Shown: in pieces, positions 43,760 to 55,782 of the stretch | How the letters are laid out: each line of letters opens with the position of its first letter | How positions within the stretch are numbered: the first letter of the stretch is position 1 | Assembly: GCA_033807695.1 (NCBI GenBank) | Contig: CM066304.1 | Span: 1,798,001-1,862,000 of the forward strand | DNA length: 64,000 nt | Direction of reading: 5' to 3' | Source: Daedaleopsis sinensis | Lineage: Eukaryota > Basidiomycota > Agaricomycetes > Polyporales > Polyporaceae | The notes under the pieces: generated by a model | What the model was told of the DNA's origin: nothing | What the model saw: the letters and a program-made list of their open reading frames with translations, nothing else | The model's database searches: none | Translations under genes and position numbers: made by a program

Positions 43760-43848
43760 GTGAGTATCCATTTCCGCCCGCTATACAGCCCAGCCCAAGC
43801 CCCGCAGTTGTTCACTGTGCCCTCTCCCCTATTCCGTCTTTTTTGTAG
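43760..43848 (+). other. Probable 5' UTR intron of the Ser/Pro-rich gene
   Basis: An 89-nt GTGAGT...TTTTTTGTAG segment ends one base before the ATG at 43850. Without splicing, the frame would extend upstream to 43736 through non-conserved residues, so I prefer a spliced leader and the 43850 start. Confidence 0.7.
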
Positions 43849-43849
43849 C

Positions 43850-46800
43850 ATGTCGGCCCAGTACGACTATGCGCGACCTGCGAAGCAGGTTTATCCTATG
43901 GACACCACTAGACTGCATATGGCCAGCAAAAACGCGTCCTACATTCCCCCGCATCCTCATCATAGCCCCTCTTCCCGGCGGCCGCCTGTCAATTCCACCT
44001 CACTCCCGTCCTCCTCGTGGCTCTCAGAGCCAGCAGAATCTGTGCCCCATCCCCCATCGCAGCTTTACCTTGGTGTCCGTAGTCCTACGCACGATACCAA
44101 GCCCTTCCCAAGCTCCGGCTCGGTATCTGAATCGAGTCAGCACTATCGTACGGTCCACGGTGCACAGTCGCGAGACTACCTCTCCACTAGCCCTACTCCC
44201 TCACCGCATCCAGGCTCACGCGCGCAGTCGCGTCATACCCCCAGCCCCGTCCCATCGCCTTCGCACACACTCCACCCGTCTAGGTCATTCACTGCCTCGA
44301 GCTCCCACAAGACTTCTGGAATGTCTTCCGACCGCGACGCCAGCGGCCATTTGGACATGAAGCGCCTCATGAGTAAACCTGCAAGACAAGTCACTTCGGG
44401 TTCAGTCTCTCTCCCTTCTGACTCAGAGCGCTCTGGCGATGCCTCTTCGAGCCGGGTTGGATCCTCTCGACGACCCAGTAAAGGTGCCATCCCCCATCCT
44501 CCGTTGTCTCGCAGCGCCAGTGCCTCCCGTGAGAAGTTGTCATTGCATGTCAATACCACCAGTCTGCGCTCATCGTCCGCTTCCCGACAAGGCCATACGT
44601 CGTCCCCAGAGCGCCATCCCGATGGGCACCCCGGCAAGCCTCCACGTAATGTGCTACGCCGCCGCCCAAGTTCGCGCTCAAATCCTTCCATATCATCAGG
44701 CGCTGTCCACCACACTCGTGCTGCAACGGATGACGTTATTTTGCCCTCACGATCTACGTCGACGAGAGCTCAACAGGCCGCCCTTCGTGACGACACGCCT
44801 GTTCGGGCTTATGTGCCCCGTTCGATGACATCCCCATCTGCCTCCGCTGCGCGCCCGAGCCAACCTTCGCGCATGAAGCGTCCGGCTACATCACCGAGGA
44901 GCCCGCAATTAACTCCATGTCTTACGCCTGCGGGCGCGGTTGCTCTCGCATACAAGCAGCAAGAAAGACGTCGTGAAGAGCTCGCAGAAACTGCATCTTT
45001 CAACGACGCCTATCAGACCCCTCAGAATCCCCTCAAACCTGCTGCTCCCACTGCACACAGGCAGGAGACGTTTGCGCCTCATAACCTTGATGATGACGAA
45101 GACGGGGAGGGTGGTGAGCCTTACTACACGGTCTTCGGAAGCTCTAGCGGTCGAGTGGTGGCTGTAGGCAGCCCGGAGGAGGATGCTTGGTTGTTCAATG
45201 GGTATGGGCATCGTGCGACTGTGTCGGTCCACGGGAAGCCAACAGGTGGTACTCAAAGCCTCTCAAGGAAGGTCTCCGGTTCCTTGAAACGCGTGGCAGG
45301 CTCGATTAAGCGCAGTGAGCGGGAACATCGAGACCTCCCTACAATATCACGGGACGAGTGGAAGCCATACGACGGATCTCGTGGTGCACTAGGTCACCGT
45401 GCTCCACAGCAGAAGACCCCGCGGAAACCCGTCGCCCTGGACATGTCTTTGGACCCGAGGGTCAGCCCGAAGAGTTCTCCTACAACAAAGGCTAGTCCGG
45501 CGACAAAGGTTGACTCTTCTGCACTAGAAGACGGCCGAGCATCGCGTTCTTCGAAGACCAAGGGCACAGATCGCGAAGACGACAACTCCACTAGCGGGAA
45601 GTGGTGGAAGCTCATGAAGCGGATCAGCACAGGGGGTCTTCGTGAGAAGTACCAACAGCCTCCTGCACCGCCTCCCGTCCCTGCTCTTCCACGTAATCTT
45701 CAAGCTACAGCGCCTTCTCGGACGACGATGGATATCTCCAGTCGGGACGGACATGTGCTGGAGGTCGGCGAGAACGGTGTGCTCTTGCGTCAGTTCATGC
45801 AGTCACGTGCGTCCATGTCTGGCGTCAGACCCATGTTGTCGCCACCGAAGTCATCCAGCTCTCGGCCAAGTACGGGTGGGGGCACTGTTGGTCGATCATC
45901 AACCGCGAAGAGTCGCGCGAGCATCTCTGTGCATCGACCCAGTACGCGGTCATCGTCGCCTGGGTCGTCGGAGAAGGCATCCTCCGCCTTTTTCAACAAC
46001 CACAATCCTGCTCCATCAACGAGATCATCCTTCTCCTCCTTCGGGGATGAGATCCCGCCAGTGCCGAAGAACGTTGGACAATACATCATTCCGCCCAGCG
46101 AATTGTCCCGCATGGCGAAGTCGACGCCTGAACAAATCTCGTCGTCTCCCTCCCAGTCCCAGTCCAGGCACCCTCGAACCCCGATCCGTGTCCAGGCACG
46201 GACATCACCATTTGAGGAGCCGAAACCCATGGTGCATTCATCTCCCGAAAGCAAAATCGTCGCCTCACTGCCCCTCCCACCACGTCGTGCCGCTACCACT
46301 GACGGAATCGTACCCTCGCCAATCACACCCTCCTTCAATGTCGAAGATACTGTCAATAGTCTCATGCCTCCCATGCATTCCGCTCCGCTACCACTGACTG
46401 AGTTTGGGATGACGGAGCCTCCGCCCCGTCCCAAGCGTAGCTCCCGTCGTGCGCCGCCCCCAAGCGTAGACATCCCTACCCGGTCTCAGTCCATGTCGGC
46501 GACGATGCCACACTCTCCCGTCACACCCCGTGCGCCTCCGCAGGTCCGTGTGGACGTCAACATGCTGCGACGGCCCTCGGTCAGCGCGTCCAGTCATGGC
46601 TCGACGCCCAAGCAGATCTCGGGCTCGTCCAGCTCGAACTCGCCAGCGTCTGCGCTGTCGACTGCGACGTCGCCCATGTCAGCGGTTTCTCAGAAGCGAT
46701 CCCCGCTAACGTTCCGAGAGATAGAGAGCCCGCGGCACAGGCTCACGGAGAAGGAGAAGGCGGACAAGTGGGAGGATCTGCTGGAGCGCAGTGCGAGGGC

Positions 46801-46900
46801 GGGCGGGACCCTCCACCTCGGGGAGTCGCACCTGCTGTCGGACCAGCCCGACATCGACGCGGACGAGTCGTTCTTCCACGGCTCGGAATCCGACGCGTGA
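43850..46900 (+). CDS. Ser/Pro/Arg-rich protein of unknown function (1016 residues)
   Basis: A single uninterrupted exon encodes 1016 residues dominated by Ser, Pro, Arg and Thr, so most of it should be disordered. A more ordered central block (about 420-500) reads YYTVFGSSSGRVVAVGSPEE and SRKVSGSLKRVAGSIKRSER, with a basic amphipathic stretch that could bind membrane or nucleic acid. A second block (KWWKLMKRISTGGLREKYQ, about 590) has the same look. The C-terminus is a short conserved-looking helix and acidic tail (EKADKWEDLLERSARAGG, then LLSDQPDIDADESFFHGSE). Many SP and RxxS sites suggest phosphorylation. No domain family is recognised. The start follows the leader intron. Confidence 0.8.
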   Translation: MSAQYDYARPAKQVYPMDTTRLHMASKNASYIPPHPHHSPSSRRPPVNSTSLPSSSWLSEPAESVPHPPSQLYLGVRSPTHDTKPFPSSGSVSESSQHYRTVHGAQSRDYLSTSPTPSPHPGSRAQSRHTPSPVPSPSHTLHPSRSFTASSSHKTSGMSSDRDASGHLDMKRLMSKPARQVTSGSVSLPSDSERSGDASSSRVGSSRRPSKGAIPHPPLSRSASASREKLSLHVNTTSLRSSSASRQGHTSSPERHPDGHPGKPPRNVLRRRPSSRSNPSISSGAVHHTRAATDDVILPSRSTSTRAQQAALRDDTPVRAYVPRSMTSPSASAARPSQPSRMKRPATSPRSPQLTPCLTPAGAVALAYKQQERRREELAETASFNDAYQTPQNPLKPAAPTAHRQETFAPHNLDDDEDGEGGEPYYTVFGSSSGRVVAVGSPEEDAWLFNGYGHRATVSVHGKPTGGTQSLSRKVSGSLKRVAGSIKRSEREHRDLPTISRDEWKPYDGSRGALGHRAPQQKTPRKPVALDMSLDPRVSPKSSPTTKASPATKVDSSALEDGRASRSSKTKGTDREDDNSTSGKWWKLMKRISTGGLREKYQQPPAPPPVPALPRNLQATAPSRTTMDISSRDGHVLEVGENGVLLRQFMQSRASMSGVRPMLSPPKSSSSRPSTGGGTVGRSSTAKSRASISVHRPSTRSSSPGSSEKASSAFFNNHNPAPSTRSSFSSFGDEIPPVPKNVGQYIIPPSELSRMAKSTPEQISSSPSQSQSRHPRTPIRVQARTSPFEEPKPMVHSSPESKIVASLPLPPRRAATTDGIVPSPITPSFNVEDTVNSLMPPMHSAPLPLTEFGMTEPPPRPKRSSRRAPPPSVDIPTRSQSMSATMPHSPVTPRAPPQVRVDVNMLRRPSVSASSHGSTPKQISGSSSSNSPASALSTATSPMSAVSQKRSPLTFREIESPRHRLTEKEKADKWEDLLERSARAGGTLHLGESHLLSDQPDIDADESFFHGSESDA

Positions 46901-47391
46901 GGTGCAGTAATTGACGGAGGTGCGCCCAAGCCCGGCCCTTCCCTGTTCCCGTATATAATGCATATCGTGGTGCATAAACAGCATAGACGTATACGTACGA
47001 TCACCCGCACGCCGCGTTGCGGCCGGTGTGCGGCCTTAGCTGCCACCATTAATGCTGTTCCGCCCCGCGCGAGCCCCCTGTCTAGTATCGCTACCACCTC
47101 CTGTACTTTATTATCGCACTCCTTCGCTTAGTCCTATATACGCATACGCATACCCAATATCTACTACTACTCGACGCAACGTAGACACATATGCGTACAC
47201 CACCTACGGTCCTACGCGTCCTCTACAACGCTGCCCCTGCTGTACAGTTGTTACAATCGCAAGCTGTTCTCGCCTATCTTGATTCATGATGGGTGTCTGA
47301 GGACCTAGTACAACGTCGGCACAATTGCTGAGGCATGGGATGTCGTATAGGTACGTCAATAAATAATGACTAGGGAACCTCGGAGACGAAT
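46901..47391. other. Convergent spacer
   Basis: About 490 bp between the stop codons of the Ser/Pro-rich gene and the MFS transporter; it should hold both 3' UTRs. No gene seen. Confidence 0.45.
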
Positions 47392-49196
47392 TCAGGTCTT
47401 CCTCTTGCCTGTGGGACTTTCGGTCTCTAGACTCGCCCTCTTCGGGTTACTCGTCTCGAAGATGTGGTCGATCTCCTCCAAGTTCCGGCCCTTGGTTTCT
47501 ACAAACGTCAGATAGATCACCAACGCCCCGAAAGCGTCCCACACAACATAGAGGATGTAGAACCGCCAGCTGACTCGGGCGATGGCGACGGGCGGCACGT
47601 ACGTGTTGAAGACGTTCACAATGTTTGATAGGAGATTGAGGTACGCCAGCCCCTTGGCCCGCGTGTTGAACGCGAGGACCTCCGTAGGGTACACGGACTG
47701 CGCGGGTGTCCAGGCGAATGCGAACACGACGAGAAAGACGTACACGAACGCTATCCCGACGCCCCCCACCACCGGTTTGCCCGCTTGGTGCGCGGTGCAT
47801 GCTGTTATGATGGCGACAGACAGAGACATGCCCGTGCTGGACGCGATAAGCAGCTTGCGCCGCCCGAGCCTGTCTATCCACCGCAGCCCGGACAGTGCCG
47901 CCGCCATCATGATCGGGGTTTGGAGTGCGTTCAGGAGAAGCTGCGTGCGTTCGCTCGTGATCCCGGCTGTCTTCGCTGTGCGTGTGTCCCTAAATGAACA
48001 GACGAACCACGAACATCGCCAAGCTCAGGACTCACCCATGAGCGGGAAGTAGTAGCTCGTCGGGGGAAGGTCCAGCTGCCCGAAGAGCGCGATGCAGCTG
48101 ACGAGGAAGGTGCGGTAGCGCGCAGAGCGCGAGTTGAACAGGCCGCGGAAGTCCCACCACCGCTTGTCGGAGCCTTCCGAGGATATGACCTCGAGCATCT
48201 CCTCCATCTCGAGTGCGACGATGGCCGAGTTCGGGTCCCCGTCTCCATGATATCTCACCAAGATCATTTTCGCCCGGTCGGCGCGTCCTTGCCCAACATA
48301 CCTGCGGGCTGTATTTCAGCGATACGACCTCACGAGCATCCCGTACCACTGGTAACTGGTACTCACCATCGTGGTGTCTCCGGGATAAACCACACGAAGC
48401 TCAGCACCAGGACGGAGGGCAAGGCTTGTAGGGCGAGCGGTAGTCGCCAAGTCCACTGCGGGGTTCCGATCACATAGTTCAGCCCGTACTCGAGCCACGT
48501 AGAGACGATAGTGCCGAGGAAGAAGCACGTCTGATATGCCCCCGTCAGGATGCCGCGGTACTTGGGATACGCCATCTCGACTACATAAGCAGGACCGGCA
48601 GTCCCCACCACCGACGCACCCATCCCGAGCACGAATCGCCCACCCATCAAGGTGGGGAGGTTGCGGGCTGTAGCTTGCACGACGGAGCCTACGATGCAAA
48701 TGATGGAGCCGATGACCATCCCAAAGCGACGGCCATACCGGTCTGCACAGGGTCCTGCGATCAGGCAACCTGCGATGTTACCGACGACGTAGAGCGCGAC
48801 GACGACGCCTTGATTGTCGCTGGTGATTCCAAAATAGGATGTGAATGGGCCTATGGCTGATAGACCACCTGAAATTCGGAAGGGGGTCATTTGACATGGT
48901 CGCTAGACTCGGATCGAACGCGCCGTCGACTCACCAAAGGTATTGGCATCGTACCCGTTCGTGGCTGCACAGAGATACGCGATGAAGAGGCAGCCGTACA
49001 GCTTGAGAAAGCTTTTGCGGAAAGGATGCACGTCCTCGTGCAACACGGAACGATAAGCCTGCCGAGTATCTGTCTTCGGTTGGTTGTCGATTGAGGATGT
49101 TTGAACGATTCCAGCGTCTTCGCTGCGCACAATGTCCTCTTTTGAAATGGACATGACGATTTGGCTCGGTGGTCGTGGTCTGGAACTGCCCACCAT
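47392..49196 (-). CDS. MFS sugar transporter (hexose/lactose permease-like)
   Basis: After a hydrophilic N-terminus (about 50 residues) come the sugar-porter signatures: GCLIAGPCADRYGRRFGMVIG (the D-x-x-GRR loop 2-3 motif), GRFVLGMG and PKYRGILTGAYQ (PESPR-type region), FIPETPRW after helix 6, RWIDRLGRRKLL between helices 8 and 9, and the C-terminal VETKGRNLEEID. Twelve helices are expected at the plasma membrane, importing sugar by proton symport. Introns fall after TNGYDANTFG, after FIPETPRW and near 48000. The substrate is not determined by these motifs; a resemblance to fungal lactose-permease-like members is an impression only. The start could be 49196 or 49154 (MSISKED), since both are in frame. 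Confidence 0.87.
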
Positions 49197-50166
49197 ATCG
49201 ATATGACTTCCTACATGAAGCCCATGGGTATCTGATTCCCGCTGTAGACGTCAGTGTTCCCATGCCATGCAGCTGAGAGCTTCCCACCTTCTAGTCCTGT
49301 GGATCATGAGTTCCTCTATTTGCCGCGCTTCGATAAACTTAGCTCTTAAAGCGGCCGCAGGTTGCCAGATCTGGAAACTGAACTGTTGTGTTCATCAGTC
49401 TTGAGCTCATAATGGAGTATTCATACACTGCAAGCGGATCCCTGCGAGTGCGGGCTGCGACTGGCTCTCAGATCTCAAAGCGCGGATGTGGAACTTAAGT
49501 TGAAGTTCGGAGTGGCTAAGACGCCCCGCGCTAGTCGTTTCCAACATCTTTGGCGCTTGCACTACCGAATTTGGAGCAGTTTGAACTTTGGGGCGATAGC
49601 TTTCTCACGCGTAACACGGTGTCGGGCCACCACGACGTGACCAGCCTTCCGCCGCGTCGACATAAAATGCCCGTGAGTACATGGTTTTATGCTATGGTGT
49701 ACGCGATGGTGCCGTTAAACCGCTTCCAACATACAGAGACCAGCTCTCTTGCCATGAAATCTAGCTAGGAGGGCCGCGTCGTTTAGCCTTGGCGTATTCC
49801 TCCCAGGATACGCCGGTGCTATGCAAGAAAATGACTTCAGGAATTCATACTCTAAGTCTGTTATCAAATCTCGCTTAGTAGCCCAGGCCCGCGGCTCATC
49901 CCAGGCCTGTCATTTCGGCAGAACGGGGCAGCATTCAGAAGTGCTGACAGGGTGACTGTTAGCAAATCTCCTTCTTCGTGCTCACGACTACTCACGAGGT
50001 CTATTCCAAATCTACAAAGATGGACGTCGTGAGATCGTCGCGTCTTTGGGTACGATCCGGTGGCGCACATTGATGTTATATTATAAGCCCGAGACTCGAC
50101 TCTCGAGTCGCTGCTCACCTAGTATCCATCCCCTCCTCCTTTTCCTTTTTGACAGCTCGCCAGCAC
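49197..50166. other. Divergent intergenic region, MFS / P450
   Basis: 970 bp that contain the promoters of two divergent genes. GCGGCCGC (49353-49360) is the only striking word. No extra gene is supported. Confidence 0.4.
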
Positions 50167-52259
50167 ATGATGGAGGATTCCCAGACTCTGCTGCGAGTCT
50201 CCGCCTGCGTTGTTGTGTGGTTGACGGTCTACCTCGTTCGATGGTGGACAAGCCCGGTGAGCGCACCTCATCTTCGCCATTTGATCATTTTCTTATGTGG
50301 CTTCATATTGCTTCTCATCCTGGTGTGTTAGCTGAACCGAATTCCCACACTTGGAGGACCATCCGCGCCTATACTGTCCTATCTCTCGGCTTTGAATTTT
50401 ATGCTCAACGGGAAGGAGCTCATTCACCAAGGGTATCACAAGGCATGTCAAGTAGTTCAATGTTTTGTCGGTTTATGGTTGACTTTGCGTTCCAGTTCTA
50501 CAACACCACTTACAAAGTTACCACTCTCCACTCATGGCTAGTCATCGTGTCCGGGCCGAAGATGATTGACGATATCAGACGGCGTCCGGATGACGAGTTG
50601 TCGCTCGACGAAGGAGTCCAAGAGGTGTGTATGAGGACGTGAGAGCAGTGAAGACATGTTGACGTGACCACATCTCAATAGACGATCCAAACGAAATATA
50701 CATTCGGCCGCGAGACGTCCGAGGACCCATATCATGTCGATATCATCAGGGAGAAACTCACACGGACGCTTCCAGCCGTCCTCCCCGATGTCATCGACGA
50801 GCTCAAGGTCGCAGTTCAAGAACATATCCCGACTACGGATGATTGTAGGTGCTTCTCGCTAGCAGCATAGATTTGTCACACAGAATTTACGATATGCGCA
50901 GCTTGGACTACTTTGCCTGTAATGAAGACAGTGCAGCAAATCGTTGCGCGTGCTAGCAACCGTGCCTTTGTTGGCCTTCCGATGTGTAGGTTTTTCTATT
51001 GCAGGACTACCCCTTGTTCTGACAAGTAATTCAGGTCGTAACAAACCCTTCTTGGACCTGGCAGTTGCCTTTACGATCACGGTTATAAAGGACAATTATG
51101 TCATTAGCGCCTTTCCTACTCTGTTGAAACCGTGCGTACACCCAAGGTATTATTGGCTCCGAAATAACCAGGATTGTACAGAATCGTCGGTCACTTGATC
51201 AGTAAGACAAAGACATCCGTGAAACAAGCGTTGAAGTACCTTCAGCCCAGCATCGACGAACGCAGAGAGAATATGAAGATACTCGGTGACGACTGGAATG
51301 ACAAGCCAGTGCGTGATCTAAAGTCCAGGATCTCTTGCGAAGCCCCTGAATGAGTCTCAATCAGAACGACATGCTTCAATGGCTTATGGACGAATCGGTT
51401 AACCGAGGCAATAAGGGGGGAGACTATGGTGTCGCGCAGAGAGTTCTGCTCGTCAACTTCGCTGCTATACACACGTCGTCTGCGGTATGTACACAAGATC
51501 CATATTTGATTCGAATGCTCAATGAACTCTTTGGTACAGACCATGACGCACGCAATCTTCGACCTCGCAGCCCGTCCCGAATATATCCAGCCCCTTCGCG
51601 ATGAAGTAGAACAGAATATCGCCATTGACGGGTGGACAAAGAATGCTATGGCAAAGATGTGGAAGCTCGACAGCTTTATCAAGGAATGCATGCGCTTCAA
51701 CAACATCAGCCTTAGTGAGCAACACTTGTGCCACTGGTCCGATAATTATCGCTGATGCCGAGCTCCGGCGACGCTTAGCATCGCTCACACGCAAGGCCAT
51801 GAAAGATCTCACCCTGGCTGACGGGACGTTTATTCCGAAGGGCACCCTGGTCGTTGCGGCTGCAGAACCCACTCACTACGACGAGACATACTACTCCGAC
51901 CCGAGTGTGTTCGACGGCTTCCGCTTCGCCCGCCTGCGCGAAGGCGCAGGGGAGGGCACGAAACATCAATTTGTAAACACCTCCACGGAATATATCACCT
52001 TCGGGCACGGAAAGCACGCTTGGTATGTCCTTCTCCCCTATCAACGACAAACACCGCAGGCTACTTGATTGACATCGCGATGTCCAGCCCAGGTCGCTTC
52101 TTCGCCGCGAACGAACTGAAGGCAATGCTCGCGTACATTGTGCTCAACTACGACTTGAAGATTGCCGGTGATGGAAAGCGTCCTAAGAACATCTACTATG
52201 GTGTCAGTGTTATTCCCTCGCGTACAGGGGAGGTGTCGTTTAGGAAGCGGTCCTACTAG
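50167..52259 (+). CDS. Cytochrome P450 monooxygenase
   Basis: The N-terminus is a membrane anchor (LLRVSACVVVWLTVYLVRWW), followed by LNRIPTLGGPSAP, the usual proline-rich hinge. Later motifs are an I-helix LLVNFAAIHTSS with the conserved Thr, the K-helix ExxR as KECMRF, the PERF-region equivalent FDGFRFARL, and the heme loop FGHGKHACPGRF, which is rebuilt across an intron that falls between HA and CPGR. At least nine introns are needed, one apparently with a GC donor (50443-50495). P450s use NADPH-P450 reductase and O2 to oxidise lipophilic substrates at the ER. The overall look matches fungal families that oxidise terpenoids or steroids, but the substrate is unknown. No other biosynthetic gene adjoins apart from the transporter. 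Confidence 0.87.
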
Positions 52260-52624
52260 ATGTTTGGGTACAAGTTCATTTTGTCAGGTTACGACGCTTG
52301 CTTCCACCTTGGAGGAGCTGTACGATATTCAGTAGTTTCGGTGTTGTGAACAAATATAACACTAGTCTCAGTCCTTCAGCATCGCGAGTGCCATCTCTGC
52401 GCTAGTCTCTCAACCTACTACTCCTTCCTCGCCCGCGTGCTCGAAAGGTATGAGCTTCCTCCTATCTTTCCTTCCTCCTTCCTCACCATCGCCCGCGTGT
52501 CAGAAAGCAGAATCCGCACACCCACTTCGAGACTCTTGCTGCTCTATAATTCACAACATCGTTTGTATCTCTACTCTACACTGCGCATCATATACTCAGT
52601 TTAGCGCAGGACACGACTTCTTGG
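52260..52624. other. Convergent spacer, P450 / NAD synthetase
   Basis: 365 bp between two stop codons, presumably both 3' UTRs. Nothing else seen. Confidence 0.45.
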
Positions 52625-55600
52625 TTATCGAGCCTCCTGCGCATGTACAATCGACCTGTCCGGCCATCGCGCGGCAGCTTCGTCTATCTTCTTGAACTGC
52701 CACGGGAAACGCGAAGGATACAAGAACGGACGGAGGTCATAGCCTGTGCCCGTTGTCAGTATCAAGATCCGCGCACAGCACAGTCTATGTGACCTACGGT
52801 TGTCGTCCGGGCTGTATTGCTCCGCATGGTACGAAGGCGTGAGGGTCGTCATCTTGTGCCGGTTCCGCGCGTACTCGAAGAAGAAGAGTTTAACTTTTTC
52901 CGCAACCTAGTCCGGTGCGTCAGCATCTCTCTTTAACCCGCTGGAAACTCATAGGAGGGGGAAAGGCGACGAACCTGCGGCGGAGAGAGGAACGAGCCCC
53001 ACTCGTGTACGAGCTTAGTGAACATGCTCCACGGCCCGCACTTCTCTACCTTGCGCAGCCGTCCGAACACGGAGAGCTCGTCGTAAGTCATGCCCATGTC
53101 TGCCTAGATCAATCACGGTCATGCGGAGTTGGCGTGTGAGCTGAGAGAGGACAGACCTCATCCGCTTGCACGTAAGTCTCAGTGATAGGCTCGAGCTCCG
53201 CAGTAGGGACTGCTTCAATGAATCTAAATGAAAGAGATAGAAAGGATTACTTTCAAGGAGACGTATAGATTCGCTCAGTCACTTACTCTGTCAAAACGGG
53301 GAGATCGAACGCATCCCGTGCGTACGCAATGAACTTCTTCAGGTCGGTCTTACTGATCGCCCCGATTGGGTTGACATCCGCTGAGTTAAACGAGTTCAGC
53401 AGCAACATTTTGTGCAACCTATGTTTACCACGTACCTGAAGAGCAGTCGTATTTGGTGAAGTAACCCCGCAAGCTATTGGAACGATCCAGAAAGCTGAGC
53501 TAGCAGAGGAGGGAGGAACATACCTTTCGTCGACATTCGCACTCCCTAGCACAAGCAAGCCCCCTTGTCTGCCCCTCACCCATGGCATGAGCTGCGCAAA
53601 TAGGTAGGCAATGACCATCCTGAGTCGCGCTTGTATGTTCTGCAGCGCGAGGTTCTCTGCCGCAGAGCCACCATGAACGCGGAACTGAGGCTTCACCCCC
53701 GTGACAAACGCGAACAGGTTACGAATCGCCGTCACGAGCGAGTCCATGTTTAGATCAATGTGATAGCTGTATGAGCAATTAGCTTCACTAGACATCCGTA
53801 TGGGAAGCGTATGAACGGGGTCCGCACCTGCCGATAGCCTGCGCAAGGTCTTTGGCGCGCTTCCTCGTGTCCGGGCTTGAGTTCTCGGTTCCCATGTAAC
53901 ATGTGTGGAACACCCTGTTTGCGAACTCGCGCGGGTCGTCCGGGACATATTCTGACCCCTCCGGCTCTCCTGCGATGCGCCGAGCGTCGGATATGACTTG
54001 CTGATCTGTAGCTCGACGTCAACAATCAAGCCCCTGGGAAGACACACATGCAGACTCTCACCGCCTCTCCGCGCAGCTTCCGCGACAAGACGACACATAG
54101 AATAGACGATGACTGAGGTCGCGCAGCTGTCTATCCCGCCGCTCAGCGGAATAAAGTATCCCTGCGTGCGCGAACGGCGCAGGTAGTCCCACAGCCAGCA
54201 AGCGGGGCCTAATCTGCACATTTTGTCAGCACTATCTGGGACTCGAAATCAAGGACTTACGCGATTTCCTCCTCGGGTCGGTGGTATCTCACTTCGGCTG
54301 GGGCACCTATGGAGAGCTCTCTAAAGTCCTTGATCTCGTCGCTCTTGTCGCCCGAGAGCGCGAACTCGACCTCGATGCGGTGGTAGCGCTCCGCGCTCGC
54401 CGCCTGGTTGCTGCGGCTGCTGGTCGCCCGATGCGAGCGCACATCCTCAATGTCGATAGTCGCGACAACTACTTCTACGTCCTGAAGGGAGAATTGAGAG
54501 CCTTGGGCGACAACGCGACCATTCACGACGATCATTGCACATCCGTCGTAGTAGAGACGGTCTCCATCGCAGCCTTGCTGATTAGCATATAGGTAGATAC
54601 CTCCTAGCTAATACGAACGAAGGTATGAGCATTGTGTCACTGTGTGGGCGATGTGTGAGCCATACTTTCATAGTAGCCTCCTTCATGAGCTCGATTCGCC
54701 TGTACAGTTTGCGGAGCTCGTGATGACTTCCACTTGAGTTAGTGAAGATCTCCACTCCATCGAGACCCATCAGAATATGGGGGCTGTGTGCACAAGTCAG
54801 CATATAGCGATCCCACATACAGTAGCAATGACTACCTTGCAGGTGTGAAAAGTTCTTCGCAAAGCTCGACACCGATGCAGGTATCTATGGTGCTCACAAC
54901 GGCATCACCGAAGGGAACTTTCGTCTAGTAGTCTGGAGTTAGACAGGGGAAAAAGTCCCTTCAAGGGTCAAACACACCTGTCCAGTGACAGCGTGGATAA
55001 TCCGGGGAAGATAATGGTCTTCCACCTGCCTGTGTTTCATCCACGGAGTGAACCACCTCAGCTCGCGATAATTACCATCGTTCGCCATCCACATCTTTGG
55101 CCGAATCAGCAGAATCTTCTGGTTGTGAATGATCACCCGACAGTTATAAATCACGTTCTTGTGAGTCATGGGCCTGCGATCCCAACTTTTAGCAAGTGTG
55201 AGAACGTGCAGTCTCAGAAACACTAACATTCCAATATCGCACACGATGTCTCGAGCATCCTCAGATTTAAGGATCTCTGCGAGCACCTCCCAGGAGTGGA
55301 GACCGGTATCGCCTGCACGAATGAGTAAGAAACAGAATCTCATATACCCAGCCGAAGAGAGATCGAAGTGAGATTACCCTCTAGGAAGTGATCCATGCAT
55401 CCGTAACCCCTATACAGACAGAGGTCAGTGCGATTTCTCAAGAGAGTTATAACTGACAATGCCGCACGTTATCTCTAGTTCAGGACCCACACGAAGAGTC
55501 GCTCCTTTCTCTTTGGCGATACGAATGCTGGCGAGTATGCGTTCTAGGTTTCCCTAGGCGTACGATAAGCGTCCACAAGTGTAACCACAATCGCGGGAAT

Positions 55601-55782
55601 TACCTCGAAGTCAAGAGCCCATTGATTGAGAGAGCTTACACGAAACGTCAGTCAATGGCGACGCTCGTCTCGTTACTGTCGATAAACATACCATCTACAG
55701 GCAGGTACTGCCAGTCAAAACCTGAGACTGCCCAAATACAAGAAAAATGTACTGACGTCGCGACTGTAATGAGATGACCCAT
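52625..55782 (-). CDS. QNS1: Glutamine-dependent NAD+ synthetase
   Basis: The start MGHLITVAT opens an N-terminal nitrilase/glutaminase domain with the catalytic triad visible: Glu in GPELEITGYGC, Lys in [14 protein letters not shown] and Cys in [11 protein letters not shown]. The C-terminal synthetase domain has [15 protein letters not shown] (ATP pyrophosphatase loop, SGGxDS), [23 protein letters not shown] and [16 protein letters not shown]. The last exons give [22 protein letters not shown] and the stop at 52625. The enzyme converts nicotinic acid adenine dinucleotide to NAD+ with ammonia from glutamine, the final step of both de novo and salvage routes. About a dozen introns are present, many around 50 nt. 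The protein is near the usual 700 residues. Confidence 0.93.
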
